DNA from: Bacteroidetes bacterium GWF2_29_10
GTDB lineage: Bacteria; Bacteroidota; Bacteroidia; Bacteroidales; GWE2-29-8
Direction: 5' to 3'
Assembly: GCA_001768555.1 (NCBI GenBank)
Contig: MEOD01000101.1
Span: 6,004 to 50,681 of the forward strand
DNA length: 44,678 bases
The notes under the pieces: model-generated
Databases searched by the model: none
What the model was told of the DNA's origin: nothing
What the model saw: the letters and a program-made list of their open reading frames with translations, nothing else
Shown: piece by piece, positions 25,803 to 34,086 of the stretch
Numbering within the stretch: position 1 is the stretch's first letter
How the letters are laid out: each line of letters starts with the position of its first letter
Translations under genes and position numbers: made by a program

Positions 25803-26576
25803 ATGACTAGGTATTGGTTGTTTTTTCTCTTATCTTTTTTTTATATAAATATATTTGCTCAAGATCCTGATATTAAATTTGAAGATAAATATCAAGACGA
25901 TTATGACGATTTTAGGGAAGGATTCATAGGAGCTTCTTATGGTGTTAGTATACCTTATGGTTTATTTGGGAATAAAGATGCAGAAAAAAGCTTAGCAGGA
26001 TATGCAAAAATAGGACGGTCGTATAAAATAAACTTTGGATACGATATGACTCGTAATGCTGGTTATACATGTCGATTTATGTGGGCGTACAATGATATAG
26101 AGAAAAAAAAACTAATCGAAAGCTTTTCAAATAATCCATTTATTAATACTAAAAATAACTTAACTGATATTAATTTTCGCACAAATTGGTATTCAGGAGG
26201 TTTTATGGCTGGAGCTTATGCCAAAGTTAGTAAAAATAAATGGATTTTTGATATTACTGGACTTGTCGGGTTTCTAAAATATAAAACCCCCGACATGGAT
26301 ATATTTATTAACAATAGTAACTCTGCAGAGTTAATTGAAGCGAAGGATATATTTGCATTAACGGGTAGCGTTGGATTAAATATTAAATACAAAATAACAA
26401 AATTAATAATATTAAACTTAAATTGCGAAGGTGTTTATGCAGAACCGGTATTCAATAAATATAGAGGATTAAAAAGTAGTATTATTGATTATGTAAATAA
26501 TACAGATGGCGAAACAAAACAACAACCAATATTTAACATTATAAACTCTATCGGAATCTACTTTGTTATTGATTAA
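25803..26576 (+). CDS. Exported barrel-like protein of unknown function (257 aa)
   Basis: A signal peptide (WLFFLLSFFYINIFAQ) is followed by an acidic linker (KFEDKYQDDYDDFREGF) and a Gly/aromatic-rich body with strand repeats (GASYGVSIPYGLFG, INFGYDMTRNAGYTCRFMW, FTGGMAGAYAKV-like segment, LTGSVGLNIKYKI). It ends NSIGIYFVID. It probably forms an outer-membrane barrel. It shares a transcript with the 153-residue protein and is followed 25 bases later by prmC. Confidence 0.55.
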   Translation: MTRYWLFFLLSFFYINIFAQDPDIKFEDKYQDDYDDFREGFIGASYGVSIPYGLFGNKDAEKSLAGYAKIGRSYKINFGYDMTRNAGYTCRFMWAYNDIEKKKLIESFSNNPFINTKNNLTDINFRTNWYSGGFMAGAYAKVSKNKWIFDITGLVGFLKYKTPDMDIFINNSNSAELIEAKDIFALTGSVGLNIKYKITKLIILNLNCEGVYAEPVFNKYRGLKSSIIDYVNNTDGETKQQPIFNIINSIGIYFVID

Positions 26577-26601
26577 TTCAATTCTAAATTAAATAAAAAT
26601 A

Positions 26602-27462
26602 ATGATTATTGTAAACACATTAGCCAAACTTAAAACACATTTTAATCAAAAGATAGAGGAAATATACAGCTCTAACGAAGCAAATTCACTTTTCAAAATA
26701 TTTGTAAAAGAATATCTAAATATAGATGCTTATAAAATAATTTCTGAACCCGAAATGAGAATAACTGAATCTGAATACCTTAGATTTAGAAAATCTATCA
26801 ACGAATTATTACAACACAAACCTTATCAATACATACTAGGACATACATACTTCTTAGACCTAAAAATAAAAATAGATAATAATGTACTAATACCACGTCC
26901 TGAAACTGAACAGTTAACGCAAATTATTATACAACAAAACAATAACAAAACGATAAACAACATTATCGATATTTGCACTGGCAGTGGATGTATTGCTATT
27001 GCATTGAAAAAAAATATTCCACACGCAACTGTAGACGCTATTGATATATCTATTGATGCATTAAAAATAGCAGAACAAAATGCTAAATTAAACAATACTC
27101 AAATAAACATTATAAATGATGACATCCTAAGCCTAAAAACTAATTTAAAAAAAACATTTGATATATTTGTTAGCAATCCTCCTTATGTAACAATGTCAGA
27201 AAAAAAAAACATGAATAAAAATGTTATTCTACATGAACCTCACATTGCATTATTTGTTCAGGATGATGACCCTCTTGTATTCTACAATAAAATAATACAG
27301 TTCTTTAAAAAATATGCAAACCCAAATGCGGTTTTATATTTTGAAATAAATGAAGTAAAAGCATCTCAATTAACCTCACTGTCTCAAAAATACAATCTTG
27401 ATATAGAAATATTAAAAGACATTAGTAACAAAGATAGATTTGCTATAATAAGGGAATTGTAA
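26602..27462 (+). CDS. prmC: Release-factor glutamine N5-methyltransferase PrmC
   Basis: Methylates the Gln of the GGQ motif in peptide-release factors. The N-terminal helical domain (1-75) and the SAM-dependent core are both present: LIPRPETEQL (97-105), the SAM loop DICTGSGCIAIAL (123-135) and the catalytic NPPY (192-195). The 286-residue length is usual. It converges on the KAS III gene with a 31-base gap in which no hairpin is seen. It is probably read with the exported-protein genes before it. Confidence 0.95.
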   Translation: MIIVNTLAKLKTHFNQKIEEIYSSNEANSLFKIFVKEYLNIDAYKIISEPEMRITESEYLRFRKSINELLQHKPYQYILGHTYFLDLKIKIDNNVLIPRPETEQLTQIIIQQNNNKTINNIIDICTGSGCIAIALKKNIPHATVDAIDISIDALKIAEQNAKLNNTQINIINDDILSLKTNLKKTFDIFVSNPPYVTMSEKKNMNKNVILHEPHIALFVQDDDPLVFYNKIIQFFKKYANPNAVLYFEINEVKASQLTSLSQKYNLDIEILKDISNKDRFAIIREL

Positions 27463-27493
27463 TAAGTCAACGGAGTAGTCTTGTAAGAAAAAC

Positions 27494-28573
27494 TTAAGGC
27501 ATTTTATAAATAATAGCGTTTATGCTCATTCCAACACCAACGGAAGCTAAAACAATATGATCGCCTGAATTTATGGAATGGTTTTCTAGTTCTCCTTTCA
27601 TGATTAAATCTAGAAGTGTTGGTACAGTTGCAACAGAGCTATTGCCTAATTTGGAAATAATCATTGGCATTATATCTTTAGGAATATTGCTTTCAAAAAA
27701 TAACTTACATAATCTTTCTAATATTGCTTTATCCATTTTCGCATTAGACTGATGTATTAATAACTTTTTAATATCTGAAAAATTTAAACCAGCTTTTCTT
27801 ATACATTCATACAAAGCAATAGGGACATGTGTTATTGCATATTGATAAACGCGTTTCCCATTCATTTTTACAAACAATTTATCTCTAGGGTAATCGGGAT
27901 TATAAGAATAGCCCATCCAAATCATATTATTACATTCATTTGAATCTGTTCTCATAGAATGTGTTATTATGCCTATAGGTTCGTCTGATTTTATCCCTTC
28001 TAAAATTACGGCTGCTGCGCCATCTCCAAATATCATTGAATCTCTATCATGAGGATCTAATACTCTAGACATTGTTTCTGCTCCAATAACTAATACTCTT
28101 TTAGCATCTCCTGATTTTATATAATAATTTCCTTGAATAAGACCTAGAACCCAACCAGGACAGCCAAATGTAATATCATAAGCTACGGTGTAAGGATTAT
28201 TTATTCCTAATTTTGATTTTACTTTTGATGCTAAACATGGCACTAATTCAATCTTATTTCTTTCAGAATTGATGTCTCCAAAATTATGAGCAACAATTAT
28301 ATAATCTAAAGTTTCTTTGTCAACTCCTGATGTTTCTAAAGCATTTTTTGCGGCAAAATATGCAATATCCGAATTATTTATATTTTCAGATACATAACGT
28401 CTTTCTTTTATTGCGGTTATATCATGAAAGTTTTCTATAATCTCAGTAATAGGAGTATCATATTGCCTCCCATCTGAAAAAAAGAACTTATTATTAATAA
28501 AATCCTCATTTGCAATATTACGAGATGGAATATAACTCCCTGTACCTTTTATTATTGAAAAAATATTATTCAT
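27494..28573 (-). CDS. 3-oxoacyl-ACP synthase III family protein (359 aa)
   Basis: A thiolase-fold condensing enzyme with an intact Cys-His-Asn triad: C138 (TFGCPGWV), H274 (LIHQSNAK) and N311 (KLGNSSVAT). It would join an acyl-CoA or similar starter to malonyl-ACP. At 359 residues it is about 30 longer than standard FabH, with extra sequence near 25-50 (NNKFFFSDGRQYDTP). This marks a KAS III paralogue rather than the housekeeping enzyme, perhaps for a special starter unit or secondary lipid. It follows dapF after 101 bases in the same direction. Confidence 0.85.
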   Translation of the reverse strand: MNNIFSIIKGTGSYIPSRNIANEDFINNKFFFSDGRQYDTPITEIIENFHDITAIKERRYVSENINNSDIAYFAAKNALETSGVDKETLDYIIVAHNFGDINSERNKIELVPCLASKVKSKLGINNPYTVAYDITFGCPGWVLGLIQGNYYIKSGDAKRVLVIGAETMSRVLDPHDRDSMIFGDGAAAVILEGIKSDEPIGIITHSMRTDSNECNNMIWMGYSYNPDYPRDKLFVKMNGKRVYQYAITHVPIALYECIRKAGLNFSDIKKLLIHQSNAKMDKAILERLCKLFFESNIPKDIMPMIISKLGNSSVATVPTLLDLIMKGELENHSINSGDHIVLASVGVGMSINAIIYKMP

Positions 28574-28674
28574 AAAAAATTCTTAAAAAATAATATTACT
28601 ATGTAAATCTTTTACGCATTATATTATACAAGGTTTCATTTCATTTCCTTATTTATTAATAATTTAATAAATAT

Positions 28675-29472
28675 TTATAAGCTGATCAATCCTGAAAACA
28701 CAAATGTTGTATCTCCTGATAAGAATATATTTTGATATTTAGATTCAACTGAATAAAATCTAACATTAAGATTGCCTCCAAAAGTTTTGATATGCGTTGA
28801 ATATTCACCATCACTTACACCATGTTTTTTGTGAAAAGCTATAACTGATGCAACAACACCAGTTCCACAAGATAATGTTTCGGCTTCCACTCCTCTTTCA
28901 AATGTTCTTACATATAGCTTACGTCCTTGCTCTTTGACGAAATTTACATTAACTCCATTTTGCTTAAACATTGCACTGTTTCTCAATTTACTCCCTTCAC
29001 TATTAACATTAATTTCTTCAATATCTTCGTTAAAAACTACCAAATGAGGAGATCCAGTATTTAATAAATAATTTTTGCCTACTAAATTAATTTCTTTAAC
29101 ATCTTGCATCTTTAAGCAAATCTCTTTTATATTATTAATTGACGTAACAATACTTGCTTCATGTAAACCGTCAATAGCTTCAAACAAATAATTTGATTTA
29201 ACTATACCAATATCAAAGGCAAATGATATAATACAACGAGCACCATTACCACACATTGTAGCCTCTTTACCATCAGAGTTAAAATACCTCATCTTAAAAT
29301 CATAATCAGAGCTATTTTCTAAGATAATAAAGCCATCTGCGCCTATACCTAAATGCCTGTTGCATAAAAAACGCACTTCTTTTTCGGTTATTTTTATTAA
29401 GCTGTTTCTATTATCAATAAGTATAAAGTCATTTCCAGTACCATGATATTTAAAAAATTTAACATCTTGCAT
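28675..29472 (-). CDS. dapF: Diaminopimelate epimerase DapF
   Basis: Converts LL- to meso-diaminopimelate without a cofactor, for lysine and peptidoglycan synthesis. The two catalytic cysteines are C74 (MCGNGARC) and C202 (LSCGTGVVAS). FFKYHGTGNDFILID at the start and GIGADGF are standard. At 265 residues it is full length. It implies meso-DAP peptidoglycan. It starts 39 bases after the membrane-anchored unknown, so the two may share a message. Confidence 0.96.
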   Translation of the reverse strand: MQDVKFFKYHGTGNDFILIDNRNSLIKITEKEVRFLCNRHLGIGADGFIILENSSDYDFKMRYFNSDGKEATMCGNGARCIISFAFDIGIVKSNYLFEAIDGLHEASIVTSINNIKEICLKMQDVKEINLVGKNYLLNTGSPHLVVFNEDIEEINVNSEGSKLRNSAMFKQNGVNVNFVKEQGRKLYVRTFERGVEAETLSCGTGVVASVIAFHKKHGVSDGEYSTHIKTFGGNLNVRFYSVESKYQNIFLSGDTTFVFSGLISL

Positions 29473-29511
29473 TTTATTTTCTAGTTTTATTTTAGTGTAA
29501 TTTGGTTTGTC

Positions 29512-30309
29512 CTAAATTATTTCATCTAACTCTTTTATTTTTTTCTCGTCATTCTCTGGGATTAGCTTTTTGTAATCATCTGTATATTCTAAATAAAAAT
29601 ATTGTTTGTGTATTTGTATAAAGTATTTTTGGTTTAATTTCTTTACACTAATATTTTCAAAATCTTTTATGCCAAAAAGAACTATTTTTTTTCTTGACAT
29701 TTTATATCCTTTATAATTTATAGGAGAGACCCAAAATTCGATTTTTATGGAAATTACTGGGTTTTTGTTATTTGAATTCCCTGAAACCAATGATTCGATT
29801 TTCAAGTTTTCTATTTCCTTTTGAATATTCAATCCCTTTATTTCCAACGTTTTTTCATAAATCATAACATCTTTCAAAACAACCATATCATCAACATTTG
29901 ATGCAATTTTTCTAACGCTATCATTATCATTTTGTTGATTATAATCATCATCATAATTTTTATCTACATACATCTCCTCGTCATAAGAACCAATACTATC
30001 ATAAAATATAGAATCAGCAGCAGTATTTCTTTTTATTAGAATCAAACTATCTATAATTTCTTTTTTGTCAATTTTTTTTAATTTTTTTTTATGATTTGCA
30101 TTTAAAGAATTTATATTATCATGATTTTCAATGTATTTAGCATTAATATTATCTGCTATTCTCCCAATCATTCTATAATAATGAAACAAACTTAAATAGT
30201 TTTCTTCACTTTTATTGTAATAAGACCATAGCGTTGCTGCACCTATTGAAATGCCTAACAACAAGCTAACAAAAACAAGTAAAATATCATTTTTATTTAC
30301 CTTTTTCAT
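29512..30309 (-). CDS. Membrane-anchored protein of unknown function (265 aa)
   Basis: It has one N-terminal transmembrane segment (LLVFVSLLLGISIGAATLW, about 10-28) and a long extracytoplasmic part. This starts with a helical, charged region, then an acidic low-complexity stretch (YDEEMYVDKNYDDDYNQQND, about 110-130), a likely coiled segment (KTLEIKGLNIQKEIENLKIE), and a C-terminal beta-rich domain (ISIKIEFWVSPINYKGYKM, then KIVLFGIKDFENISVKKL). No family is recognised. It precedes dapF by 39 bases, so an envelope role is possible. Confidence 0.6.
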   Translation of the reverse strand: MKKVNKNDILLVFVSLLLGISIGAATLWSYYNKSEENYLSLFHYYRMIGRIADNINAKYIENHDNINSLNANHKKKLKKIDKKEIIDSLILIKRNTAADSIFYDSIGSYDEEMYVDKNYDDDYNQQNDNDSVRKIASNVDDMVVLKDVMIYEKTLEIKGLNIQKEIENLKIESLVSGNSNNKNPVISIKIEFWVSPINYKGYKMSRKKIVLFGIKDFENISVKKLNQKYFIQIHKQYFYLEYTDDYKKLIPENDEKKIKELDEII

Positions 30310-30345
30310 AAAAATCCAACTTCAAAAATAAATAAAAAATTACCA

Positions 30346-30353
30346 CAAATATA
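30346..30353 (-). promoter_or_regulatory. -7 box upstream of the membrane-anchored gene and dapF
   Basis: Read leftward this is TATATTTG, an exact TAnnTTTG match about 37 bases before the ATG at 30309. No convincing -33 TTG was seen. Confidence 0.45.
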
Positions 30354-30443
30354 AAAACACTAAAATAATTATTGTCCATGTATACAATAAGAAAATTTCA
30401 GTAAATATAAACAATGGGGAATTTTATTTGTCTTTTTATGTTT

Positions 30444-30914
30444 TTAAATAATGTCAATTTCCATTGGCAAATATTTTATTCCAAATTGTTCTTGCATTAT
30501 ATCTGTTTCCTTAAATCCTAGTTTCTTGTAAATTTCTGTGGAATAAGGAAATGCATGAACATAAAATTTATCAAGTTTAGGGTCTCTTTTTATGCAATTT
30601 TTTAATGCTTTTTTAAAAAGTTTTTTAGCAATACCTTGTCCTTGAAATATTTTATCTACAAAAAGTAAAGAAATATTTTTGTTGTCTCTAATCTCAATCA
30701 TCCCAACTAATTCAATATTCACAAATGCAAGCAATATATTAACTTGATTTTCTTGTCTTGATGCAATTTTGGAAGGTTGTATCCAATCATAAAAGAATTG
30801 GTTACCTTCATCGGAATAATCAAAAGATACAAACTCGTCATATACTCTTTTTATTAATTGATAAACAATTACCTCTTGCCCTTTTTTATATACTTCTATT
30901 TTTACTGTATTCAT
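30444..30914 (-). CDS. GNAT-family N-acetyltransferase (156 aa)
   Basis: An acetyl-CoA-dependent acetyltransferase. Motif A appears as LLFVDKIFQGQGIAKKLFKK with the QGQGIA pyrophosphate loop (about 88-93), followed by FYVHAFPYSTEIYKKLGF, the usual motif B ending in YxxxGF. The substrate cannot be told. Its start codon touches a 16-bp perfect palindrome (30914-30929), and a -7 box lies at 30997-31004. Confidence 0.87.
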   Translation of the reverse strand: MNTVKIEVYKKGQEVIVYQLIKRVYDEFVSFDYSDEGNQFFYDWIQPSKIASRQENQVNILLAFVNIELVGMIEIRDNKNISLLFVDKIFQGQGIAKKLFKKALKNCIKRDPKLDKFYVHAFPYSTEIYKKLGFKETDIMQEQFGIKYLPMEIDII

Positions 30915-30929
30915 AATGAATATTCATTA
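30914..30929. promoter_or_regulatory. 16-bp perfect palindrome at the GNAT start codon
   Basis: TAATGAATATTCATTA is exactly self-complementary, with no spacer. Its left end is the first base of the gene's start codon on the minus strand. It could be an operator or hide the start codon in a hairpin in mRNA. It is AT-rich, so chance cannot be excluded. Confidence 0.35.
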
Positions 30930-30996
30930 ATAATTTTACAAAAATTGTTTTTTACTGTATTATCATCAACTATTTACAATTAGTATTAAGTGAATG

Positions 30997-31004
30997 CAAA
31001 TATA
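30997..31004 (-). promoter_or_regulatory. -7 box for the GNAT gene
   Basis: Read leftward this is TATATTTG followed by C, an exact TAnnTTTG match that would give a leader of about 75 bases. No -33 TTG at the expected distance. Confidence 0.4.
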
Positions 31005-31343
31005 AGCTTTTTATCATTGAATTAAAATTTTATTGTGGGGGAATAAACCAAGTTTGCATTTCATAATGTATATTTAAATATAATTTTAATATTGTCTTTA
31101 AATTTAAAATAAAAAGAGGCATTTTTTAATATGCTTTATTGCAATAAATCAATACTAGGGCAATATCTTAATAAAATTATCGAAGAATAAATGGAATTTT
31201 GATTTGGGGGATTGTGATAAAAATGCTATTTTTTGAGATAACAAAAAAAAATGAACAATATTTAATTTAGACGGTTAATCATTTGATTATTAGCATAAAA
31301 TGCAGGTTAAAGGTTGATTATACAGAGTAAAAGCGAGGTTAAA

Positions 31344-31398
31344 GTGCTCTATATGTGCTCTATATGTACTGTATATGTGCTTTATATGTGCTCTATAT
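31344..31398 (+). repeat. Five tandem 11-bp repeats, unit GTGCTCTATAT
   Basis: Units start at 31344, 31355, 31366, 31377 and 31388. Copies 1, 2 and 5 are identical; copy 3 is GTACTGTATAT and copy 4 is GTGCTTTATAT. A related single copy (TGCCCTCTATATG) lies at about 31574-31586. The 11-bp period is close to one DNA turn, so bound proteins would sit on one face. It lies about 380 bases before the secreted-protein gene at 31778. It may be slippage product or a binding array. Confidence 0.85.
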
Positions 31399-31595
31399 CA
31401 AAAATTGATTTGGGTTAAACCAAAAGAAGTTACTAACTCCTCATATTTAAAAGTCATTATTGACTAAAAAGAAAAACTTCCTTTTTATATTGATTATAAA
31501 AATTAGAATTTACCAATAATTTATAACAAGCAAATTGATATTTTTAAATTTATAATGGACAATTTGGGTTTTAATGCCCTCTATATGATGTATTA

Positions 31596-31611
31596 AGTTG
31601 TTTTAACAACT
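31596..31611. repeat. Inverted repeat with 7-bp arms
   Basis: AGTTGTT (31596-31602) and AACAACT (31605-31611) are separated by TT. This lies in the long gap, 167 bases before the next start codon. The role is unknown, and the loop is too short for a stable RNA hairpin. Confidence 0.4.
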
Positions 31612-31743
31612 CACACATTATATTTACAGTTAGTATTTTACAAAAAACAGATTAATACAACTTTATGCCGGACTTATTTGCTTTTCGCAGTATTTCAGAA
31701 AATAAATATTATTTATTTTTATCACAACTGTTTATATTTTGTT

Positions 31744-31751
31744 TATTTTTG
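31744..31751 (+). promoter_or_regulatory. -7 box for the 31.8 kb secreted-protein gene
   Basis: TATTTTTG matches TAnnTTTG and lies 26 bases before the ATG at 31778. It overlaps an in-frame upstream extension of the gene, which argues that translation starts at 31778 and not at the TTG at 31739. Confidence 0.5.
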
Positions 31752-31777
31752 TGATATTAATTACAAAAATAAAGTTT

Positions 31778-33142
31778 ATGAAAAAGCAATTTATTTTAAT
31801 TTTCATTTTATTAACAATTCAATATGTGAATGTTAAATCACAAAAACTTATTATTGATGAGTTTTTTAAACAATGTACTTATAAGTATATTCAGACAGAT
31901 ATGAAATTAAATAATTCATACAATGATCGTCGTTTTTTGTTTTTTTTTACAGATAATAATGAGTATTTTAATGGTGATTTTTATAAAAATTTTAAGTTTA
32001 ACACAGGTCTTTATAATAATAGATATGATACGCTATTTAAAGGGATAAATACTCGCATAGAGTATATAACATATAATGATAAAAAAAACAGACAACTTAT
32101 TCAAATTAATCATTTTGATAAAAATGGGCTCTTAAAAAGAATGTATAAAACTAAATATTATCCAAAGTTAACAATGGAAGAATATATTTTTGGGCCTGAA
32201 ATAAATTCTATTTGTAAATACAGCAATGAATTTAAAAGTGTTCAAACGTACAGTAGCGAGTTTGATACAATAACTCAAACAGGAAAAGAAGTAAAACTAT
32301 ATGATAATGGAGATACCGCAATGATTAGTTTTTGGAAAAGAACTTTTCCAAAAACAAGTACAAGTATAAGCTATTCAAAGAATAAAAAAGGAAAACAAAC
32401 AAGTATTTATTCTTCGAAGCTAGATGAGCAAAATAGAATTATAAGTTATTATTATCTTAATAATAGTTTGAATCATTATAATAGTTTAACGATAGACAAA
32501 AAATTGCAATGGAAAAGATATTATAAAAAATGTAAGCGAGATTCTGTTTTAGAGAATTATTATGTTTATACTTACAATGCACAAGGTCAAAATGAAAAGA
32601 TTACAAAATATAATAAGAATGGAAAAATAATTAAAGAAACTTTATTTGATTGTAATCCATTGGGCATTGATACAAAATCAAGCAGCATAGAAAAACAAAA
32701 TATCTGCAAAAATCTAATAAGTAATGCCGATGGAACTTTCTATACTTTGTATTTAGAAGAAACAAATAATAAGAATGATGAATCAGTTTATAAGGTTTTA
32801 ACAATATATAATGCTGATAGTATTTTACAACAAATCAAGACATATACTCGGGATAATAAAATTAGAGATTCTTTATATCTTGACTCTACTCATTTGTATT
32901 TTAAGATTTATTATAGCAACAAATATTGCGAAGAATATAAATATTATTTTAATAGCGAACGCTTTTTGAAAATGGACAAGACTTATTTTTATAAAGGAGT
33001 TGTTAGTAATGAGTCTTTTTACGAGTATTTTTATGATGAAAATGGTTTATTAAATAAAATTTCGAATACTTATTTCCATTTTCACAAGAATAAACCAAAA
33101 AAGTATATGAAAACAATAGATTTTGTGAATGATTATTATTAG
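31778..33142 (+). CDS. Secreted protein with YD-like repeats (454 aa)
   Basis: From the ATG at 31778 the protein opens with a signal peptide (MKKQFILIFILLTIQYVNVKS). The body contains several spaced copies of an aromatic-x-x-x-G-x-x-x-K/R pattern, such as HFDKNGLLKRMYKTKY, YTYNAQGQNEKITKYNKNGK and YFYDENGLLNKISN. These resemble YD/RHS-type or YwqK-like beta-hairpin repeats. Total length and the lack of a toxin tip argue against an RHS toxin. No T9SS tail is visible. An in-frame TTG at 31739 would add 13 hydrophobic residues before the signal, which seems unlikely. It stands alone after a long repeat-bearing gap. Confidence 0.6.
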   Translation: MKKQFILIFILLTIQYVNVKSQKLIIDEFFKQCTYKYIQTDMKLNNSYNDRRFLFFFTDNNEYFNGDFYKNFKFNTGLYNNRYDTLFKGINTRIEYITYNDKKNRQLIQINHFDKNGLLKRMYKTKYYPKLTMEEYIFGPEINSICKYSNEFKSVQTYSSEFDTITQTGKEVKLYDNGDTAMISFWKRTFPKTSTSISYSKNKKGKQTSIYSSKLDEQNRIISYYYLNNSLNHYNSLTIDKKLQWKRYYKKCKRDSVLENYYVYTYNAQGQNEKITKYNKNGKIIKETLFDCNPLGIDTKSSSIEKQNICKNLISNADGTFYTLYLEETNNKNDESVYKVLTIYNADSILQQIKTYTRDNKIRDSLYLDSTHLYFKIYYSNKYCEEYKYYFNSERFLKMDKTYFYKGVVSNESFYEYFYDENGLLNKISNTYFHFHKNKPKKYMKTIDFVNDYY

Positions 33143-33254
33143 TTGGTTTATTGGTATTAGTTTTATATTGCACTTATAATTAAAAAGAAACCTTACATAG
33201 AATAATATTTTAGTTTGTTTTCGCTACAATATTTCTACTTTTCATTATTTGCAA

Positions 33255-33262
33255 TATATTTG
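33255..33262 (+). promoter_or_regulatory. -7 box for the RsmI-like gene
   Basis: TATATTTG matches TAnnTTTG and lies 27 bases before the ATG at 33290. A TTTG at 33214-33217 is 37 bases away, too far for a normal -33, so only the -7 box is supported. Confidence 0.4.
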
Positions 33263-33289
33263 TATTTTGCTTAAAATAAATAATTTCAT

Positions 33290-33994
33290 ATGGCCTGTTT
33301 ATACTTAGTTCCCTCCTTTTTAGGTATTGATGAATATGATAGCGTATTTCCTGCTGTAAATAGGGTTGTTATTTTTGATATTAAAACATTTATTGTTGAA
33401 GATATCCGCACCGCAAGGCGATTCTTAAAAAAAATAAAATATCCTCACGATTTTGAAGAAGTAAACTTCCTTATTTTAAATGAGCATTCAAAAGATGTTA
33501 AGACAGAAGATTATTTAAAAGATATTATAGAAGGAAAAGATGTTGCATTAATGTCAGATGCTGGAATGCCTTGCATTGCTGATCCTGGGTCTATAATTGT
33601 TGCTGCTGCTCATAATAAGAATATAGAAGTGAATCCTCTTATTGGTCCTTCTTCTTTATTCTTAGCTCTTGCAGGTTCTGGTTTTAATGGTCAAAGTTTT
33701 TGTTTTCATGGCTACTTGCCTATAAAGCCTTTTGAAAGAGTATCGAAAATTAAATCATTAGAAAGTCAATCCTCAAAGTTAAATCAAACACAGATATTTA
33801 TAGAAGCTCCTTACAGAAATAACTCTTTAATAAAGGACATTTTATCAACGTGCAATCTCAATACTTATCTATGCATTGCAATAGACATCAATTCGCCTCA
33901 ACAATATATAAAAACAAAAACCATAAAATGTTGGAAAGATATAAATATTGATTTCAACAAAAGACCTGCTGTATTTATCATATACGCTTTATGA
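33290..33994 (+). CDS. SAM-dependent methyltransferase, RsmI/tetrapyrrole-methylase fold (234 aa)
   Basis: Belongs to the tetrapyrrole-methylase superfamily near RsmI, the 16S rRNA C1402 2'-O-methyltransferase. The SAM-binding loop SDAGMPCIADPGSIIVAAA (89-107) corresponds to the RsmI SDAGTPLISDPG segment, with GPSSLFLALAGSGF (about 119-132) and FIEAPYRNNSLI following. The N-terminus (LYLVPSFLGIDEYDSVFPA) differs from true RsmI, which begins LYVVATPIGN. Bacteroidota often carry both types. The target of this second form is not known to me. It ends at a hairpin shared with the convergent hup gene. Confidence 0.82.
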   Translation: MACLYLVPSFLGIDEYDSVFPAVNRVVIFDIKTFIVEDIRTARRFLKKIKYPHDFEEVNFLILNEHSKDVKTEDYLKDIIEGKDVALMSDAGMPCIADPGSIIVAAAHNKNIEVNPLIGPSSLFLALAGSGFNGQSFCFHGYLPIKPFERVSKIKSLESQSSKLNQTQIFIEAPYRNNSLIKDILSTCNLNTYLCIAIDINSPQQYIKTKTIKCWKDINIDFNKRPAVFIIYAL

Positions 33995-34030
33995 TGCAGG
34001 CTTTGGAATAGTAAAATTATTTAATAAAAA

Positions 34031-34065
34031 AAAAGAGGTTCACTTAAATAAAGCAAACCTCTTTT
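34031..34065. terminator. Bidirectional terminator between the RsmI-like gene and hup
   Basis: AAAAGAGGTT (34031-34040) and AACCTCTTTT (34056-34065) form ten exact pairs around a 15-base loop. A-runs on the left and T-runs on the right give a U-tract in either direction. It lies midway between two convergent stops. Confidence 0.8.
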
Positions 34066-34086
34066 CTTAAGACAAAAAATAATAAA

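Larger units (their letters stand above)
30915..31738. other. Non-coding gap of about 820 bases
   Basis: Holds the GNAT leader palindrome (30914-30929) and -7 box (30997-31004), a 14-bp perfect palindrome TTTATTGCAATAAA (31135-31148), an array of five 11-bp tandem repeats (31344-31398) with one degenerate copy near 31574-31586, and a short inverted repeat (31596-31611). No open frame of useful length and no tRNA or rRNA was seen. It is one of the two longest gaps in the window. Confidence 0.65.

Noticed and set aside
31344-31398. CRISPR array
   Set aside because: The units are 11 bp with no spacers between them, and no cas gene is nearby.
30915-31738. tRNA or small structured RNA gene in the long gap
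   Set aside because: No T-loop-like GTTCGA sequence, CCA end or long GC-bearing stem was found; the palindromes are short and AT-rich.
31739-31777. Upstream extension of the secreted protein from a TTG codon
   Set aside because: It would put 13 extra residues before a complete signal peptide and overlaps an exact -7 promoter box.
31778-33142. RHS-type toxin
   Set aside because: The repeats are few and irregular, there is no core-boundary motif or C-terminal toxin, and no immunity gene follows.
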